Below, piece after piece: positions 1-13,156 of a stretch of DNA of 64,000 bases (within the stretch, counting starts at the first letter, position 1; each line of letters begins with the position of its first letter). A program made the position numbers and the translations under genes. The stretch covers positions 1,984,001 to 2,048,000 of the forward strand of contig MCGE01000006.1 in assembly GCA_002105175.1 (NCBI GenBank). The letters are read 5' to 3'. Below the pieces are notes generated by a model. It saw only the letters and a list, made by a program, of their open reading frames with translations. It made no database searches and was not told the origin of the DNA. Source of the DNA: Absidia repens. Lineage: Eukaryota > Mucoromycota > Mucoromycetes > Mucorales > Cunninghamellaceae.

Positions 1-253
1 TTTTTGTCAATCCGTCTCAAATGACAAGCAAGAACCTTCATTGGAGGGGAAGATTATTTTTATTTTTATGATGATGCGGAATAGTAGGAAAAGTAAGGGG
101 TTAGACGGTGCAAGAAAACCATCAGTGGAGGTTGAATTTTTTTTTTTTTCTTCTCTTCTATAAATTTTTCTCTTTTTATTGGTTTCTTTTACTTTTTTTT
201 TACATTTCTTTCTCCTTTTTATCTCTTTTCCTTATTGATCGTGTAGAAAAACC

Positions 254-3205
254 ATGAAGTTTTCTCATCAGATACAGTTCAATGCTGTACCAGATTGGGC
301 AGAATACTACCTTCCGTAAGTCTTTACTATTCCAATAACTTGTTTATTTTGGTGCTGTTATTGTTGTTGTTGTTATTATTGTGACAAACAAACAAACAAA
401 GACTCAAGTGGTGTCGTGTGTTGTTTTCTCTCTCTCTCTCTCTCTCTCTTCCTGGCTAACATTTTTGTTTATTTCATAGTTACTCCAACTTGAAAAAGCT
501 TATCTATCTGATTGAAAAGGATCAACTTGCATCTCAACAAGGTCATGGTGGGGATGAAGAAGACGAATATGGACCAAGCGAACGAACGGCACTCATGAAT
601 GGTGGACCGGCTGCCGTTGAAGAAACTAATCGGCGGTTTATCGAAGCATTGAACAAGGCTTTGGACAAGATTGTCAAGTTTTACGCCAAGAAGGAAACAG
701 AATTGTATGATGAAATGGATCGGCTACTGTTTGATTACGACCAACTGGATGCTCATTATCAACCGCAACCTCCGAGTCCTATTACTCTGGCTTCTCGACG
801 TGGTGGCGGCGGCGGTGGCGGTGACGATATCGGTGGGCGTGCTTCTCATGAATTTCCTAGACGGGAATCTTTGGTCGATGTCGACTCTTATACATTACCT
901 CCCAACATACTATCCCAAAACACAAGTGATATGGATTTCGAGCATGACAATGAAAACATCATCGACCGTGATAATTCACAACGACCCCAACATCCACATC
1001 ATCATGAAGATATGAACACCACCGGCAACCATCATGGCAACAGCAACAACAACAACAAAGGAAGCGGCAAGGCATGGCACGGGATGGAACTCAAGAAACG
1101 CACGGTGGATCTCTTTGTATTGTTATCTGAACTCAAATCATTTGTGGCACTCAACCTGACAGCGTTCTCCAAGATCCTCAAGAAATACGACAAAATCACC
1201 GGCAACAATTTGAAACGCCATTATCTGTCCACCTATGTCAACCAAGCGTACCCTTTCAAATCCCCTACCAAGGCGCGCCTGAATGAACGGATCCAGGAAT
1301 CAGAACGTGGGTATGCGTTTTTAGTCACCGACAACAACAACATTGATCTGGCGATTGATGAGCTGAAAACCCATCTTCGCGAACACATTGTCTGGGAACG
1401 CAACACAGTGTGGAGGGATATGGTGGGCCAGGAAAGGAAAACGCAAAGTGTCGGTGTCAGTGAAGTCAAGCCGATGGTGCTCCGGACCCCCTGTGGACAT
1501 GTTATCATCGATCGTGATCAGTTGATGCATGCTTTCTTTTTGGTCGCCTCTGTCTTGGTGTTTGCTCTTCTACTTTCCATTGACATCTTTGGCCACATCG
1601 AACAAAATCGGTGCTTTGCTATCTTGGTATTTGCAAGTATGCTATGGGCTGGAGAAGTAAGTTTGATAAAAAGAAAAGAAAAAAAACAGAGTGGTGGAGT
1701 GCCAAGAGTCACGTCAATGTATTTATTCTTTTTTTTTTGGTTTTTGTTTTCTTAGGTAATGCCATTGTTTGTTACAGCTTTGTTGGTGCCTCTTTTGATT
1801 GTGACGCTGCGGGTCATGCGTTCTGATGATGGTGAATATACTCGACTGGATGCTTCGGCCGCTACCAAACGTGTGTTTGCTGCCATGTTTTCGCCTGTGA
1901 TCATGCTCTTGTTAGGTGGATTCTCTATTGCTGGGGCACTAAGCAAATTTGGAATTGCCAAAGCGATGGCGACCTTTGTCTTGTCCAAGGCTGGTACTAA
2001 GCCTAATCGGGTGCTGCTGGTGAATATGTTAGTGGCCACTATTGCAAGTATGTGGATCAGTAACGTGGCTGCACCTGTCCTCTGTTTCTCATTAATTCAG
2101 GTAAAAAAAAGAGGGGTGAAAAGCATAAAGCGGGTGATATTGATATTGATATTGACTTGATTTTTTTTTATGTACTTGGTTGTTTAGCCCATTTTACGTA
2201 CATTACCTGTGGATGCTCGATTTGCGCCATGTCTGATTATCGGTATTGCTCTGAGTAGCAATCTTGGTGGTATGGCATCTCCTATCTCCTCGCCTCAAAA
2301 TATTATTGCGATCCAAAACATGTCACCAGCGCCATCATGGGGCGAATGGTTTATTGTGTCTATACCCTTATGTCTAGTTGGAAACGGGATTATTTGGCTG
2401 TGGCTTCTTTGGACATATGCACCCGAAAAACAGATCACACATATCCATCCTATCCGGGCATCATCGGAACCGATCAGTTGGACCCAAATCTACGTATGCT
2501 TGGTGACGCTGGGGACCATTGTCATGTGGTGTTTGGCCCACAGCTATGAACATATCTTTGGTGACATGGGGGTGATTGCCATTATTCCTTTGATTGCATT
2601 CTTTGGGACGGGATTACTGACTAAGGATGATTTCAATAACTTTTTATGGAATGTGATCATGTTGGCCATGGGTGGCATTGCGCTAGGAAAGGCTGTGGAA
2701 AGCTCGGGACTCTTACATACTATTGCCGAAGGTATCGAACATTGGGTCACAGGATTCTCAGCCTTCCAAGTCTTGGCAGTATTCAGTGTCTTGGTGTTGA
2801 TCATTGCCACTTTTATCAGTCATACCGTTGCTGCTTTGATTGTCTTACCTATTGTGGCTGAAGTCGGTTCTCGTTTAGATCATCCTGAACCAAGATTACT
2901 GGTGATGGTAAGTGATAAAGAAAACATAGGTTCTTTTTTTTTGGTTTTGGTTGGGATTGCACATTTTCATTTCTTTATTTATTGATTTTTTTTTTCTGTA
3001 GGGTACTGCATTCGTGTGCTCCTGTGCAATGGGGCTCCCCGTATCTGGCTTCCCAAATATGAATGCGATTGCTCAAGAAACCGAGCTGGGCAAGCCATAC
3101 CTTTCTACCAAGGACTTTATTCGCAACGGCGTGCCTTCCAGTATCTATTCAACATTTTGTGTCACTACTATTGGCTACTTGCTGATGAAACTTGTAGGAT
3201 TTTAG
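254..3205 (+). CDS. SPX-domain low-affinity phosphate transporter (PHO87/PHO90/PHO91 family)
   Basis: Predicted plasma- or vacuolar-membrane phosphate carrier of 835 residues. Five exons: 254-315, 480-1656, 1756-2100, 2188-2907, 3002-3205; all junction phases agree. The N-terminus (MKFSHQIQFNAVPDW, then YYLPYSNLKKLIY across intron 1) is the classical start of an SPX domain, which binds inositol pyrophosphates and gates transport. SPX extends to about residue 330 with Asn/His/Gly-rich low-complexity insertions. From about residue 365 a SLC13/DASS-type carrier follows, with about a dozen hydrophobic segments and family-like stretches (SNVAAPVLCFSLIQ, ISSPQNIIAIQ, SHTVAALIVLPI, GLPVSGFPNMNA). 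Length suits the yeast Pho87/90/91 proteins (about 880-920 residues). Which paralogue it matches, and hence plasma membrane versus vacuole, cannot be decided here. The start ATG has an A at -3. A likely polyadenylation signal (AAATAAAATAAAA) lies near 3340. Confidence 0.93.
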
Positions 3206-4099
3206 CTTAGTGTATTAGTATTTTAGCTCTATGGTCATTAGCCATTAGGAGGCGATTTTTGTTTTTATTGGAAGTCGTGCCTGTAGTTGTTATTGCTTAT
3301 ATATATATATATATATATATATATACAAATATACTTTCTCAAATAAAATAAAAGGTGTTTTTCTTTATATTTATGTGCACTTGGTTTGCTTGGGGATTTT
3401 GATTTTGATTTTGTGTCTGAGCACAGCCAAAACCAATTCCGGTATTTGCAGTAACTTTACTGCCAATAGTAGTTTGGACGAATGATCGTTTTTTTTTTCT
3501 TTTACCGTCATACCTTACCCTATTGTAGTCGTACTGTATTATAGTTTCATTCATTCCCCTCCTTGTTATATTGATATCAATAATATACGTCTTGATATAT
3601 TATTGTCATCATGTCTTTTGTTTTATAATTATACCAAACACAATGAAAATCGTGAACTGAGTATATACAGCATGTCCAATCTAGTGTAAGCCACGTTGAC
3701 GGCACAGCTTTGGTCGATTAATATAAATGATAGTGAGAAAATAGCTCCAGGATTTTTAATAATTGACATTTGGACTTCCAACTGGTCGCTCGGGACTCTA
3801 AGAGAGAGAGCGGGGTGAGGAGGAGAATAATATAGCGGATGAGAGAGAAAGCTGGGGGGGGAATAGTTTACAGGTGGCAACTACATTCAACGCTACAGCC
3901 TAAATTCATAAATATATTTGGTAAAACAGGAATAGCGTTACCTTTGATATGAACTGAGATAGAACTGTCAACCAGTCTCTGGGGTATTAGTGGAGGGAGT
4001 GAGTAGTGTATTATAATGTGAGAGATAGAAGAAAGGGATTGATAATATTCTTAAAATAAAGCCTCAGTAGCGACATTTGTTTAGTATATGATATGTCGA
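3206..4099. other. Intergenic 3' flank of the phosphate transporter
   Basis: Holds the presumed 3' UTR and AATAAA-type signal near 3340, an (AT)n microsatellite at about 3298-3325, and purine-rich GAGA stretches around 3800-3860. No coding region with convincing exon structure is seen on either strand. Confidence 0.6.
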
Positions 4100-4718
4100 A
4101 GTATGTTTAAAAAAAAAGGGATATTTTATTGAAGCATATAGTAGACATAAACTAAGGGAGGGGTTCTATTGTACTGTACAGTACAAGGAATGAGGGAGAC
4201 GAATCTGAAGAGTGGTCAATGTGGGAATCTAAATAGTTTCCAAAATACAGAATATATTGACAAAGACATTTGACATGAGAGAGAGTGTGTGTGAAGAGGT
4301 CATGGTCGAGATCTATTGCACTACTAAACACTGCAAGGGGGGGTCTACAGCATATAACAGAAATCTTTTGCAATAGAGATGCTGACGGGACATTGTTCAT
4401 TGAAGTATTTAAAAAGAGGCATATTTTATTCAAATGTAGTTGCAAACTATGGACAAACTAACAGTAAATAAGCTGATGAAGGCTCTAAAGATCAACTAAG
4501 GTGGTCCCAAATCCTGAATTCAAAATGAAGGGTTTCCCCATGCATCTTATAATCACTGATCTGAAAACCCTTCTAAACTAGTCCTGACACTAATCCAAGT
4601 CCACCATTACCCCATAGGGGCCATAATTGTGAAGAATTAAAGAAAGAAAGAAAAAGAAGGAAAGAGAGCGAAAAAAAAAGATAAGAGTAAATAAATATGC
4701 ACGTGGGCGGAATTTGAA
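4100..4718 (+). repeat. Dispersed repeat family, copy A
   Basis: Copy of a family seen at 18.2, 19.0, 29.5, 33.5, 43.4 and 52.1 kb. It opens with an ATTTTATTGAAGCATA module and repeats a related module near 4400 (TTCATTGAAG...AGGCATATTTTATTCA). It continues through shared blocks (CTATGGACAAACTA, CCCAAATCCTGAATTCAAAA, TAAACTAGTCCTGACACTAA), then an A/G-rich tract, and ends in CACGTGGGCGGAATTTGAA. Orientation is given relative to this text; the true strand of the element is unknown. On the opposite strand the modules read as AATAAAATATGCC, i.e. polyadenylation-signal-like. Confidence 0.75.
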
Positions 4719-6685
4719 GTACCAAAACCTCACTTACCTTTTTTTTTTATTACAATAATCAACATGGCGGTTCTGCAGTACCCACTACCAGTAATTATTG
4801 GAAGCATGGTTTTCTCTTCTATTGATGCCTTTACAGCCAAATTAAAACAATTCGGACTGGTTTAGCTTGTCTCCTTCATTAATTTGTTATTTGCCGTAAA
4901 ATAGCTTACCCTCTTTAGTTGTACTAGTTTAACATGCGTCTCCGACTCACTATGTGATATTCCCCCCCAAGTGCGCTCTCTCTCCACACACCCATAATGA
5001 CCTCGTTTTCTGACAGTTGCCAACTTACTGTCATTAGACAGCTTAGCGTTAGGTGTCATAGTTTATTTTTTATATCTGAATTAAACATGCCTTGCCTTTT
5101 TATTTTTAATTCTTCATGCATTTAGTTTGTCGTTCCGAACAAAGCATACCATGTAGGGGAAAAAAGTTGGTGTACTAGTGAAAGAATAAAGGGAGAGGTC
5201 AGATATGAGGCAACATCGATCACCTGCCGCGCCCCAGAGCTCCATCGACTGGGCTTCAACAATTTGGGGAGATGGTGGGGGGTTTCATGAGAGGTTTTAG
5301 ATTTACCATGACGGCCACATAAAAAAAAAAGGCAGTGATGGAAGCTTGAGAAAAATGGGTAGTAATGAGCGTAACTATTGTTGGATTATATCTATGATAC
5401 TTGAAACGTATTTTTTACTAGAGATTGGTGTGAAATAAGAGGCATGGTTCAACAATAAATTCTCTGCTCTTCAAGCAGTTATAACGACAGTTATTTTTTA
5501 TACTTATCGTTTTACGCATCCATCACAGCCAAGTTTCAGGCCACCCAAAAAAAAAAATACCATCTACATCTTTTTTTTGGAATCCAATAGACGTACCGCT
5601 GAGAACAACATCTTGATCTTCAGGGTCTGGTTATCAAAGTTAGAAATAGCAGACGGCAAAAAATTACCCTGTGTAAATGCATGATATATATATATATATA
5701 TATATATTTACACGCACACGCAGGTTATGTTGATTGGGTAGAACACTGAGTACGATGGTGAGCGAAGTTGTCTACTACTCAACTCTTTTTTTTCTACACA
5801 CTTCTATATCCATTCGCCAAGACAATTTAGCATATGAGATAAAAAGACATGACATATTTTATTCAGATGTAGATATATACTATAACAATTAACACAAACT
5901 AAGCTAATGAATGCCGTCACGGCACTAATCTGAAGAACAATAACCTATAGGGGCATGACCCCTAGAAGGTCAAAGTGAACAATAACCGACTTTTGACTAC
6001 CAGTGCGACACACTGTGCGCCTAGCAATCCCCTTTTATTTTTGTATGTGGTCCAAGAAAAAATGAAGCCCCAAACTGAATTTCATTTCATCAAAAAACCA
6101 TACCCTGTCCCCCTTTCTGTGGCACCCAGTAGATCTTTTTTTTTACAGGTATGAGAATGTTTTAAAATTGCAACAATTAAGGTTTATTTTGCGATCTTGC
6201 TGAACTGCACCATATATTTATTTCCATCACAAATTCAATCATTAAAGACAATGATAAAAAAGAAAAAGGCAACATTTCCCATCGAAATCCGATATAATCA
6301 AATCAACAGTACACCCATCATCACACAGAAAACCAAAATCCTGTGAAGTCATTTCTATCCCCAAGATATCTACTATGCCCAAACTTTTGCCCTACATTCC
6401 ATAGCGCAGCTCTTTCTTCCTTAACACAAAATGATCCTTCAAAACCAAATACAAATTATTTAAAAAGAGTGGTTTATTATAATAGAGATGAGAGAGAGGG
6501 AGGAGGGTAAAAAGTGGCTATACAAGGTAGACCGTAAAATAAAGCATAAAAATAGAAGAGGGTAATTACATACTATACTACAAAAGGATACTAACTAAAT
6601 AATAATAAATGGTAAGTGTATAAAGAAGCAGAAGAGGAGGATGGGGTTAGGGGTAAGGGGGTGTGGCAATTTCATTCTACAGTAT
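4719..6685. other. Intergenic, no supported gene
   Basis: AT-rich spacer with a (TA)n microsatellite at about 5683-5707, several short poly-A/T runs and a degenerate repeat-family piece near 5.85 kb. A slightly GC-richer patch at about 5210-5290 shows no splice-consistent reading frame. Nothing else is recognised. Confidence 0.55.
5835..5965 (+). repeat. Degenerate fragment of the dispersed repeat family
   Basis: Shares the module GACATATTTTATTCAGATGTAGATATA followed by AACACAAACTAAGCTAATGAATG with the full copies, then diverges. The terminal CACGTGGGCGGGATTTGAA is absent, so this looks like a truncated or old copy. Confidence 0.4.
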
Positions 6686-7345
6686 TCACTGTAATTTGAA
6701 ATCCAAACGAATACAAGTGACGGTATTTCCAAGTTGATCCGTAATCTTGATATCACCTTTAAGAGGAAGCTTTGGTAGTTCCTTGGGAATAAACGCTAGA
6801 TATAGAAGAAGGTGAAAAAAAAAGTTCAGTGATATGGGGTCTTTGCTCAAAAAGAGTTGTTCAGTAAGCTACTTCTACCTTTTGCGTTCAGAGTAACATC
6901 ACCAGCATTCAATGGACAGCTTGATTTCATAACGTCTGATTCCAGTACATTACATAAATCCAATTCCTTGTTGATTTTGATCATATTCATCAAGTTGAGT
7001 TGGATATCAACATGACCATTAGTAACATCGGATACTAAAGGGCAAAGAATCATTAGTCAATACATTCTACATGCAAATATTTTTTGTGCGCTACTTACAC
7101 AAATGACCCCGGACTTGCACAGTGATATCATCACCAGTACGGGGGAAGGCTGGAGTAATGGAAACACCATCTTGGTAACCTTTCAAAGTATGAGTGGTAG
7201 GATTATCACACAAAGACCAAATATCACCATGATCTTGACTGGTCATGAAAACTTGTTGTTGTTGCTGTTGTTGTCGTTTTTGTAGTGGGACGCAATGGAC
7301 CAGAGATAGAAAGACGACGATACATATAAAATAAACGGAGCGCAT
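6686..7345 (-). CDS. NPC2: Secreted ML-domain lipid-transfer protein (NPC2 / PG-PI transfer protein)
   Basis: Predicted luminal sterol/phospholipid transfer protein of 170 residues. Three exons read on the minus strand: 7345-7099, 7034-6879, 6795-6686; all phases close. Residues 1-18 (MRSVYFICIVVFLSLVHC) form a signal peptide, followed by a Gln-rich spacer. The ML domain begins at about residue 40 with the family-typical W-x2-C (WSLCDN). It then shows ITPAFPRTGDDITVQVRGHL, the SCPLNAGDVTL segment and a C-terminal TCIRLDFKL strand, with the Cys pattern expected for ML disulfides. Length matches fungal NPC2 (about 170-180). An in-frame ATG 18 codons upstream (7399) exists, but the 7345 start gives the cleaner signal peptide. 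Family membership is certain on pattern; cargo is not shown. Confidence 0.92.
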
Positions 7346-7867
7346 GATAATTGTGGTTGGGGAGAAAAAGGCTGTGTAAGAAGAAAAAAAGTAAGACAAA
7401 AAAAAAAAGGATGATAATCAAAATCGTGCAGCGGCGGACTTTGTAAAAATTTTGAATTGTCTAATGCGCAATTGTAGTCAAATTCGCAGCAAATAAATAT
7501 GTACAGAAAAACAATCGTTTATTGCAATATATAAATCATACAAAAAAAAATTGGTAACAATGACATAATAACATATATAAATTGAAGGGGTAAATAGGGA
7601 AGGTGATAGGGTTGTATAAACAGACTAATATAAAAGCAGAGGGTATGATTATCGTTTGGCCTGAAGAGAAGGTTGATGGGATTTTGACGGTCTTGATGAA
7701 GCGAGGGATTGTTTTCTGTGTATAGTTTATATCGTCAATTTTCTTTGTTGGTCATTCTTGAGAGATTCAATACTCGGTCCTATGATATAAATACCAAACA
7801 GAAAGGAACGAGATCAAGCTTCTCGCCCATTACAGTATCACACATGTAAACATTTCATATTACCTAA
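7346..7867. other. Spacer upstream of NPC2
   Basis: Contains the promoter region of the minus-strand NPC2 gene. On the minus strand there is an AATAAA (TTGCAATAAACG) near 7520 that would suit the 3' end of a further minus-strand transcription unit lying above it. No open frame is supported. Confidence 0.4.
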
Positions 7868-8990
7868 AAGTTGAATCCAAAAGGGAATCAAACGGATAGT
7901 TTGGTAGCATACATAACATTGTATGACGGTACATCCTCAGAGAGTAGGAATATCCGATCAGCCTAATAATAACAATAAATCCGAAAATGGGTAAATATGA
8001 ACATTTTATCATTTTGAGAGAGATAGTGTATATATAACTTGCTTTTCTTTGTCCGTACCAATCATAAAAGGGTTTATCGGCTTCATAGACGCTATCGGAT
8101 TTGCCTCAATTGTAACAATGGATCACCGTCGTCATGGGATTGATGATTGTTGTTATTAAAATTGGTTTCGGTCATTGTGACAAAGTCCTTCAAAAAAGAA
8201 ACTGGGAGTATGGATTGTTGGCTGAAAGTTGTTTGTGGTGGGTCAACGACTTGATAAAATAAAAAGCACACTAAAACAAGCAGCATAAACTGTCATGAGT
8301 AACAAATAAAGTGGAAAGATGAGTATTGACGTGATCGACTTTCCCAGCCGGCTCAATTCTCCAAAAGCGTTTCATCATTTTAATACAGCAAATTGTAAAT
8401 GTGGACGAGGACCGAAGACTGCTTGGGTATCCAGTATTAATTCATTTTCCGCTGTCATGCCGCCATGAACTATGTTTGGAGAAGGAAGAAAAAAAAAAAT
8501 TAATTAAACGGTAGAAATGAAGAAAATCGAAATAAAAAGATCTTACCAACGCGTAGGCGTCCTAAACACAAGAATCCCAAAATCGTGAATCACAAACCAC
8601 TTTTTTTTTTCCAGCACATCTGTCAAAATTGAGTCATGATCACCGTTCATTGCAACACCGATATCATCGTGGCGTCGTCACCTTTCTATAGTGACCGGTA
8701 TCAAACCACCGCCATCATCGTATACAACTATTCACGATGATAAGTAACAAAAAATAAAAAAGAATGAGAAACATATTTTACCTCATACATCAATGTAAGT
8801 TGACATACCCCAATAAAAATGCCACGGCAGCTGGTAATGTTGTTGTGATAAATCAGCAGTGTACAGACCGGATTTTTGCCTTTTCCCATTTACTAGAAAT
8901 GACGATATATGTGTTATCAATGTTCATACTGTGTATATTCCATATACACCAATTTCATAAATTATATTTTTACCTCCGTAAAATAGGATA
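7868..8990 (-). pseudogene. Coding-like debris with stop codons, unrecognised
   Basis: On the minus strand several short frames look protein-like and some are flanked by plausible splice sites: VVYDDGGGLIPVTIER (about 8735-8680), VHGGMTAENELILDTQAVFG (about 8470-8405, after a TAG acceptor) and ADRIFLLSEDVPSYNVMYAT (about 7965-7900, after ATTATTAG). They cannot be joined into one open frame by simple canonical introns, and stops interrupt several. The GG-containing pieces loosely recall kelch blades, and an intact kelch-like gene lies at 13.2 kb, but this is weak. It may be a decayed gene, an intron-rich gene I failed to model, or chance. The 8092-8286 frame has a hydrophobic start but no other support. 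Confidence 0.22.
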
Positions 8991-9178
8991 ACTCTCATAA
9001 CGTACTACAGGGAACTTGCTGTCTTTCATATAGGCCAAGTCCACCTAGAAGTCTTGTACCAATTTGCCGAATCTTACTGCTGAAGACTGATAGAGAGGTC
9101 TGCAAAGTAGGCTATCGAGCTTGTACGCAGGACTGTGGATACCAGCAGAGTGCTATATGGTTGGCCAGGAAGGAGAAT

Positions 9179-9247
9179 CTAATCAGCTGTCGTCGTTTCG
9201 AGAAACTTGTAGTATGACCGTGGCAATTCTAGAGCTACTACTTGTGG
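9179..9247 (+). other. 18S rRNA-like fragment
   Basis: The stretch GACCGTGGCAATTCTAGAGC (9217-9236) followed by TACTAC closely follows the universally conserved small-subunit rRNA segment AACCGTGGTAATTCTAGAGC-TAATAC. The preceding AATCAGCTGTCGTCGTTT also resembles the AATCAGTTATCGTTTATT that lies just upstream in 18S rRNA at similar spacing. Flanking sequence does not continue as rRNA to my reading. This is therefore at most a short, diverged, displaced 18S piece, not a functional rRNA gene. Confidence 0.5.
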
Positions 9248-9705
9248 ACATGAGCAACCAAGTAACCAATGATATGGAAGTTTGATAAACTTTTGGGAAA
9301 AAAAAAAAACGGAGAAAAGAGAGAGACGAAAAATAAAAAATAAAGAATTGGCAGAACGGAGATTCATATATTGCACTGTTTCAACCCCAACAGTTACAGG
9401 GTCACAGAAAGATTTGTTATCTTGACAATATTAGATAACAGTTTTCAGTAAAAGAAAATCAATGTATGTAGAATAACGGTTTTTATTGTAATAATTTGTC
9501 TATATAAAAACAGTGATAAAAAAAAGGATGTATGTTTCAATAAACGAGACGATCAAAAAATATGACGGGTAATGAATTTGAGGGTGTTTGATAAAGTAAA
9601 CTAGTGATAAGGAAAATATAAAAGAAAAAGAGGAGGGGGGGAGGGACTAAGGTTGAATATATCAAATGAGAGGGGGGATTGTAATAGGCATCTTCAAGAC
9701 TTTAT

Positions 9706-11332
<1,627 letters not shown>

Positions 11333-12256
11333 AGTATATATATATAAGAAGTTGTGGGTGAAAAGAGGAAAAAGAAAGAAGAAAGGGAGAAAAAGAAAAT
11401 AACAAAAAAAAATTGGAGCGGGAAAAGAAAGAAAAAAAATATTTTTTCAGCGCTGTAAACTATTAGCAGAGCAAAGTTGTACCGCCGGTAGATATATTTG
11501 CCGTCTATTCCCGACTGTCATTCATTAAAAACTGATTACTTTTTTTTCAGTGCTGTATATTTGAACCGTTGCCTTTATTATTTTCCACTACTTGTTGAAA
11601 ATGTTCCCTACAGTATCGTTCTCACCCTCAGGTCTCGATGATTGGGCTGTTTTTTTTTGGGGGGGAAGGGGCAGAGGGAAACTCTAGCATAACTTTCGAA
11701 ACCGACTCCCCCCCCGTCGTTTATAAAAATGGTACCTGGCCGACTTTCTTTGATGTCATAATCATCTCACTACAGTATATTCATTATCAACCGAAATATC
11801 GACATTCACGAAAATATTTTTTGTTACAAACGAAGGACTTTTTTTTCTCAAGTTTTAGTAAAGGTCACCCACCATACACCATGGAAATATAAAAATTGAC
11901 AGTTTTACAAAGAGATTTAGGCTAAAGGGAGAATAAGAAAAACGGGAATTCCATGGTTTGAAAGGAGAGGAGACGACTCCATGCAAGCAGAGTAATAATA
12001 AATGTTGTCCTATACAGGTAGCTTGAAGTACAGTGTCATAATATTATACATATGAAAGAATAATGTTACTAGTGAATCACTATTTAATTCATCAACCCAA
12101 TATGGTTCATGCTACGGTCCACCACCGAATGTGGCTCGATTAGGTGACTTTCCCCTCACCGCGGACTTTGATTTTTGATTTTTGGGCAATGAACAATCAC
12201 AACAAAAAATTTTTTTTTATCTCTTCCCATTCCTTACACTTTAGTCGACCATCATC
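11333..12256. promoter_or_regulatory. Divergent promoter region of IDH2 (-) and COX8 (+)
   Basis: A 924-bp spacer separates the start codons of two nuclear genes for mitochondrial proteins. It contains a palindromic-looking ACCGCCGGTAGATATA at about 11480 and a (TA)-rich stretch just before the IDH2 ATG. Co-regulation is inference from the arrangement; no known factor site is claimed. Confidence 0.45.
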
Positions 12257-12730
12257 ATGTACGCCAACGTTATTGCTCGTTCCGCCATCCGTTCTCGCTT
12301 GGCTTCTCGTCAAGTCATGCGTTCCGACTTGTATCATTTTGAAAACTCTAACGGACAAGTAAAGACTCATTACTTTATAAAACATAAAGGGGCTTGCTTG
12401 ATTCACCTACTGATACACTATTTTTTTTAAATAGAATATTCCTTTCAACACCAAGAACCGTACTGGACTCGCCGTCAAGATGACTCTTTATCTCGGTTTG
12501 GGCTTTGCTGCTCCTTTCCTCGGTAAGTCTAATTGATATAAAAATAGGTTTTATGGTTATACTGACTTGCTTTTTTGTGTTCATGTTTTCTTTTTATATA
12601 TATATAGGTGCTTACTGGCAATTGTAAGTGGGCTTATAATATACACTGACTACATTGTACGATGGAAAAACAATAGACTGACAGAATTTTCTTTTACTTT
12701 TTTTAATATAGTTACAAGGCTGGCAACTAG
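12257..12730 (+). CDS. COX8: Cytochrome c oxidase subunit 8 (VIIc-type)
   Basis: Small inner-membrane subunit of respiratory complex IV, 74 residues. Four tiny exons: 12257-12358, 12435-12522, 12608-12623 (16 bases) and 12712-12730, ending FYKAGN-stop; phases 0, 1, 2 close exactly. Residues 1-25 are an Arg/Ala/Ser presequence (MYANVIARSAIRSRLASRQ). The mature start HFENSNGQNIPF matches the conserved H-F-x-n-IPF block of yeast Cox8/animal COX7C. One membrane segment follows (TLYLGLGFAAPFLGAYW), then a basic tail. If the last intron were retained, the protein would stop after AYWQL, 5 residues earlier and with a different end, so splicing of the third intron sets the tail. Confidence 0.9.
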
Positions 12731-13156
12731 ATATTCAATAGATAGAAACCATTCCCTTGCCCCTTTCCACATAGAATTACACAGTACATTTTTAGCTTAG
12801 ATATCAAAACTATCCCATCAAAATAGAAACGCCCTTATGTTTTTTTGTTGTGTTTATAAAAATAAAACATTTATGCCTTTTGTTGTTGTTTAAAAATACT
12901 CTGTGATATTGATTGATACAAGCATTTTTGTGTCCCTAACGATTGTCATGTGGTACCAAAAAGTTTGCACTTATGTATAGTGTTTGGATTAGGTTTTGTT
13001 GCTCTTTTCTTCTCTTCTTTTTTTTTTTTTTATTGTTTCGATCCTTTTCTATTAGCCTTGGCCTGTTTTTCTCTTTATATTTGTCTCTTTTTCACCACAT
13101 CATTACCATCGCCTTTTATCAGCAAATAGATCGTTACCATAGTTCCCACCATCATC
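12731..13156. other. Spacer between COX8 and the kelch-like gene
   Basis: Presumed COX8 3' UTR with AATAAAACA near 12860, then a pyrimidine-rich (T-tract) leader for the next gene. Both genes are on the plus strand, so it doubles as the promoter of the 13157 gene. Confidence 0.5.
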
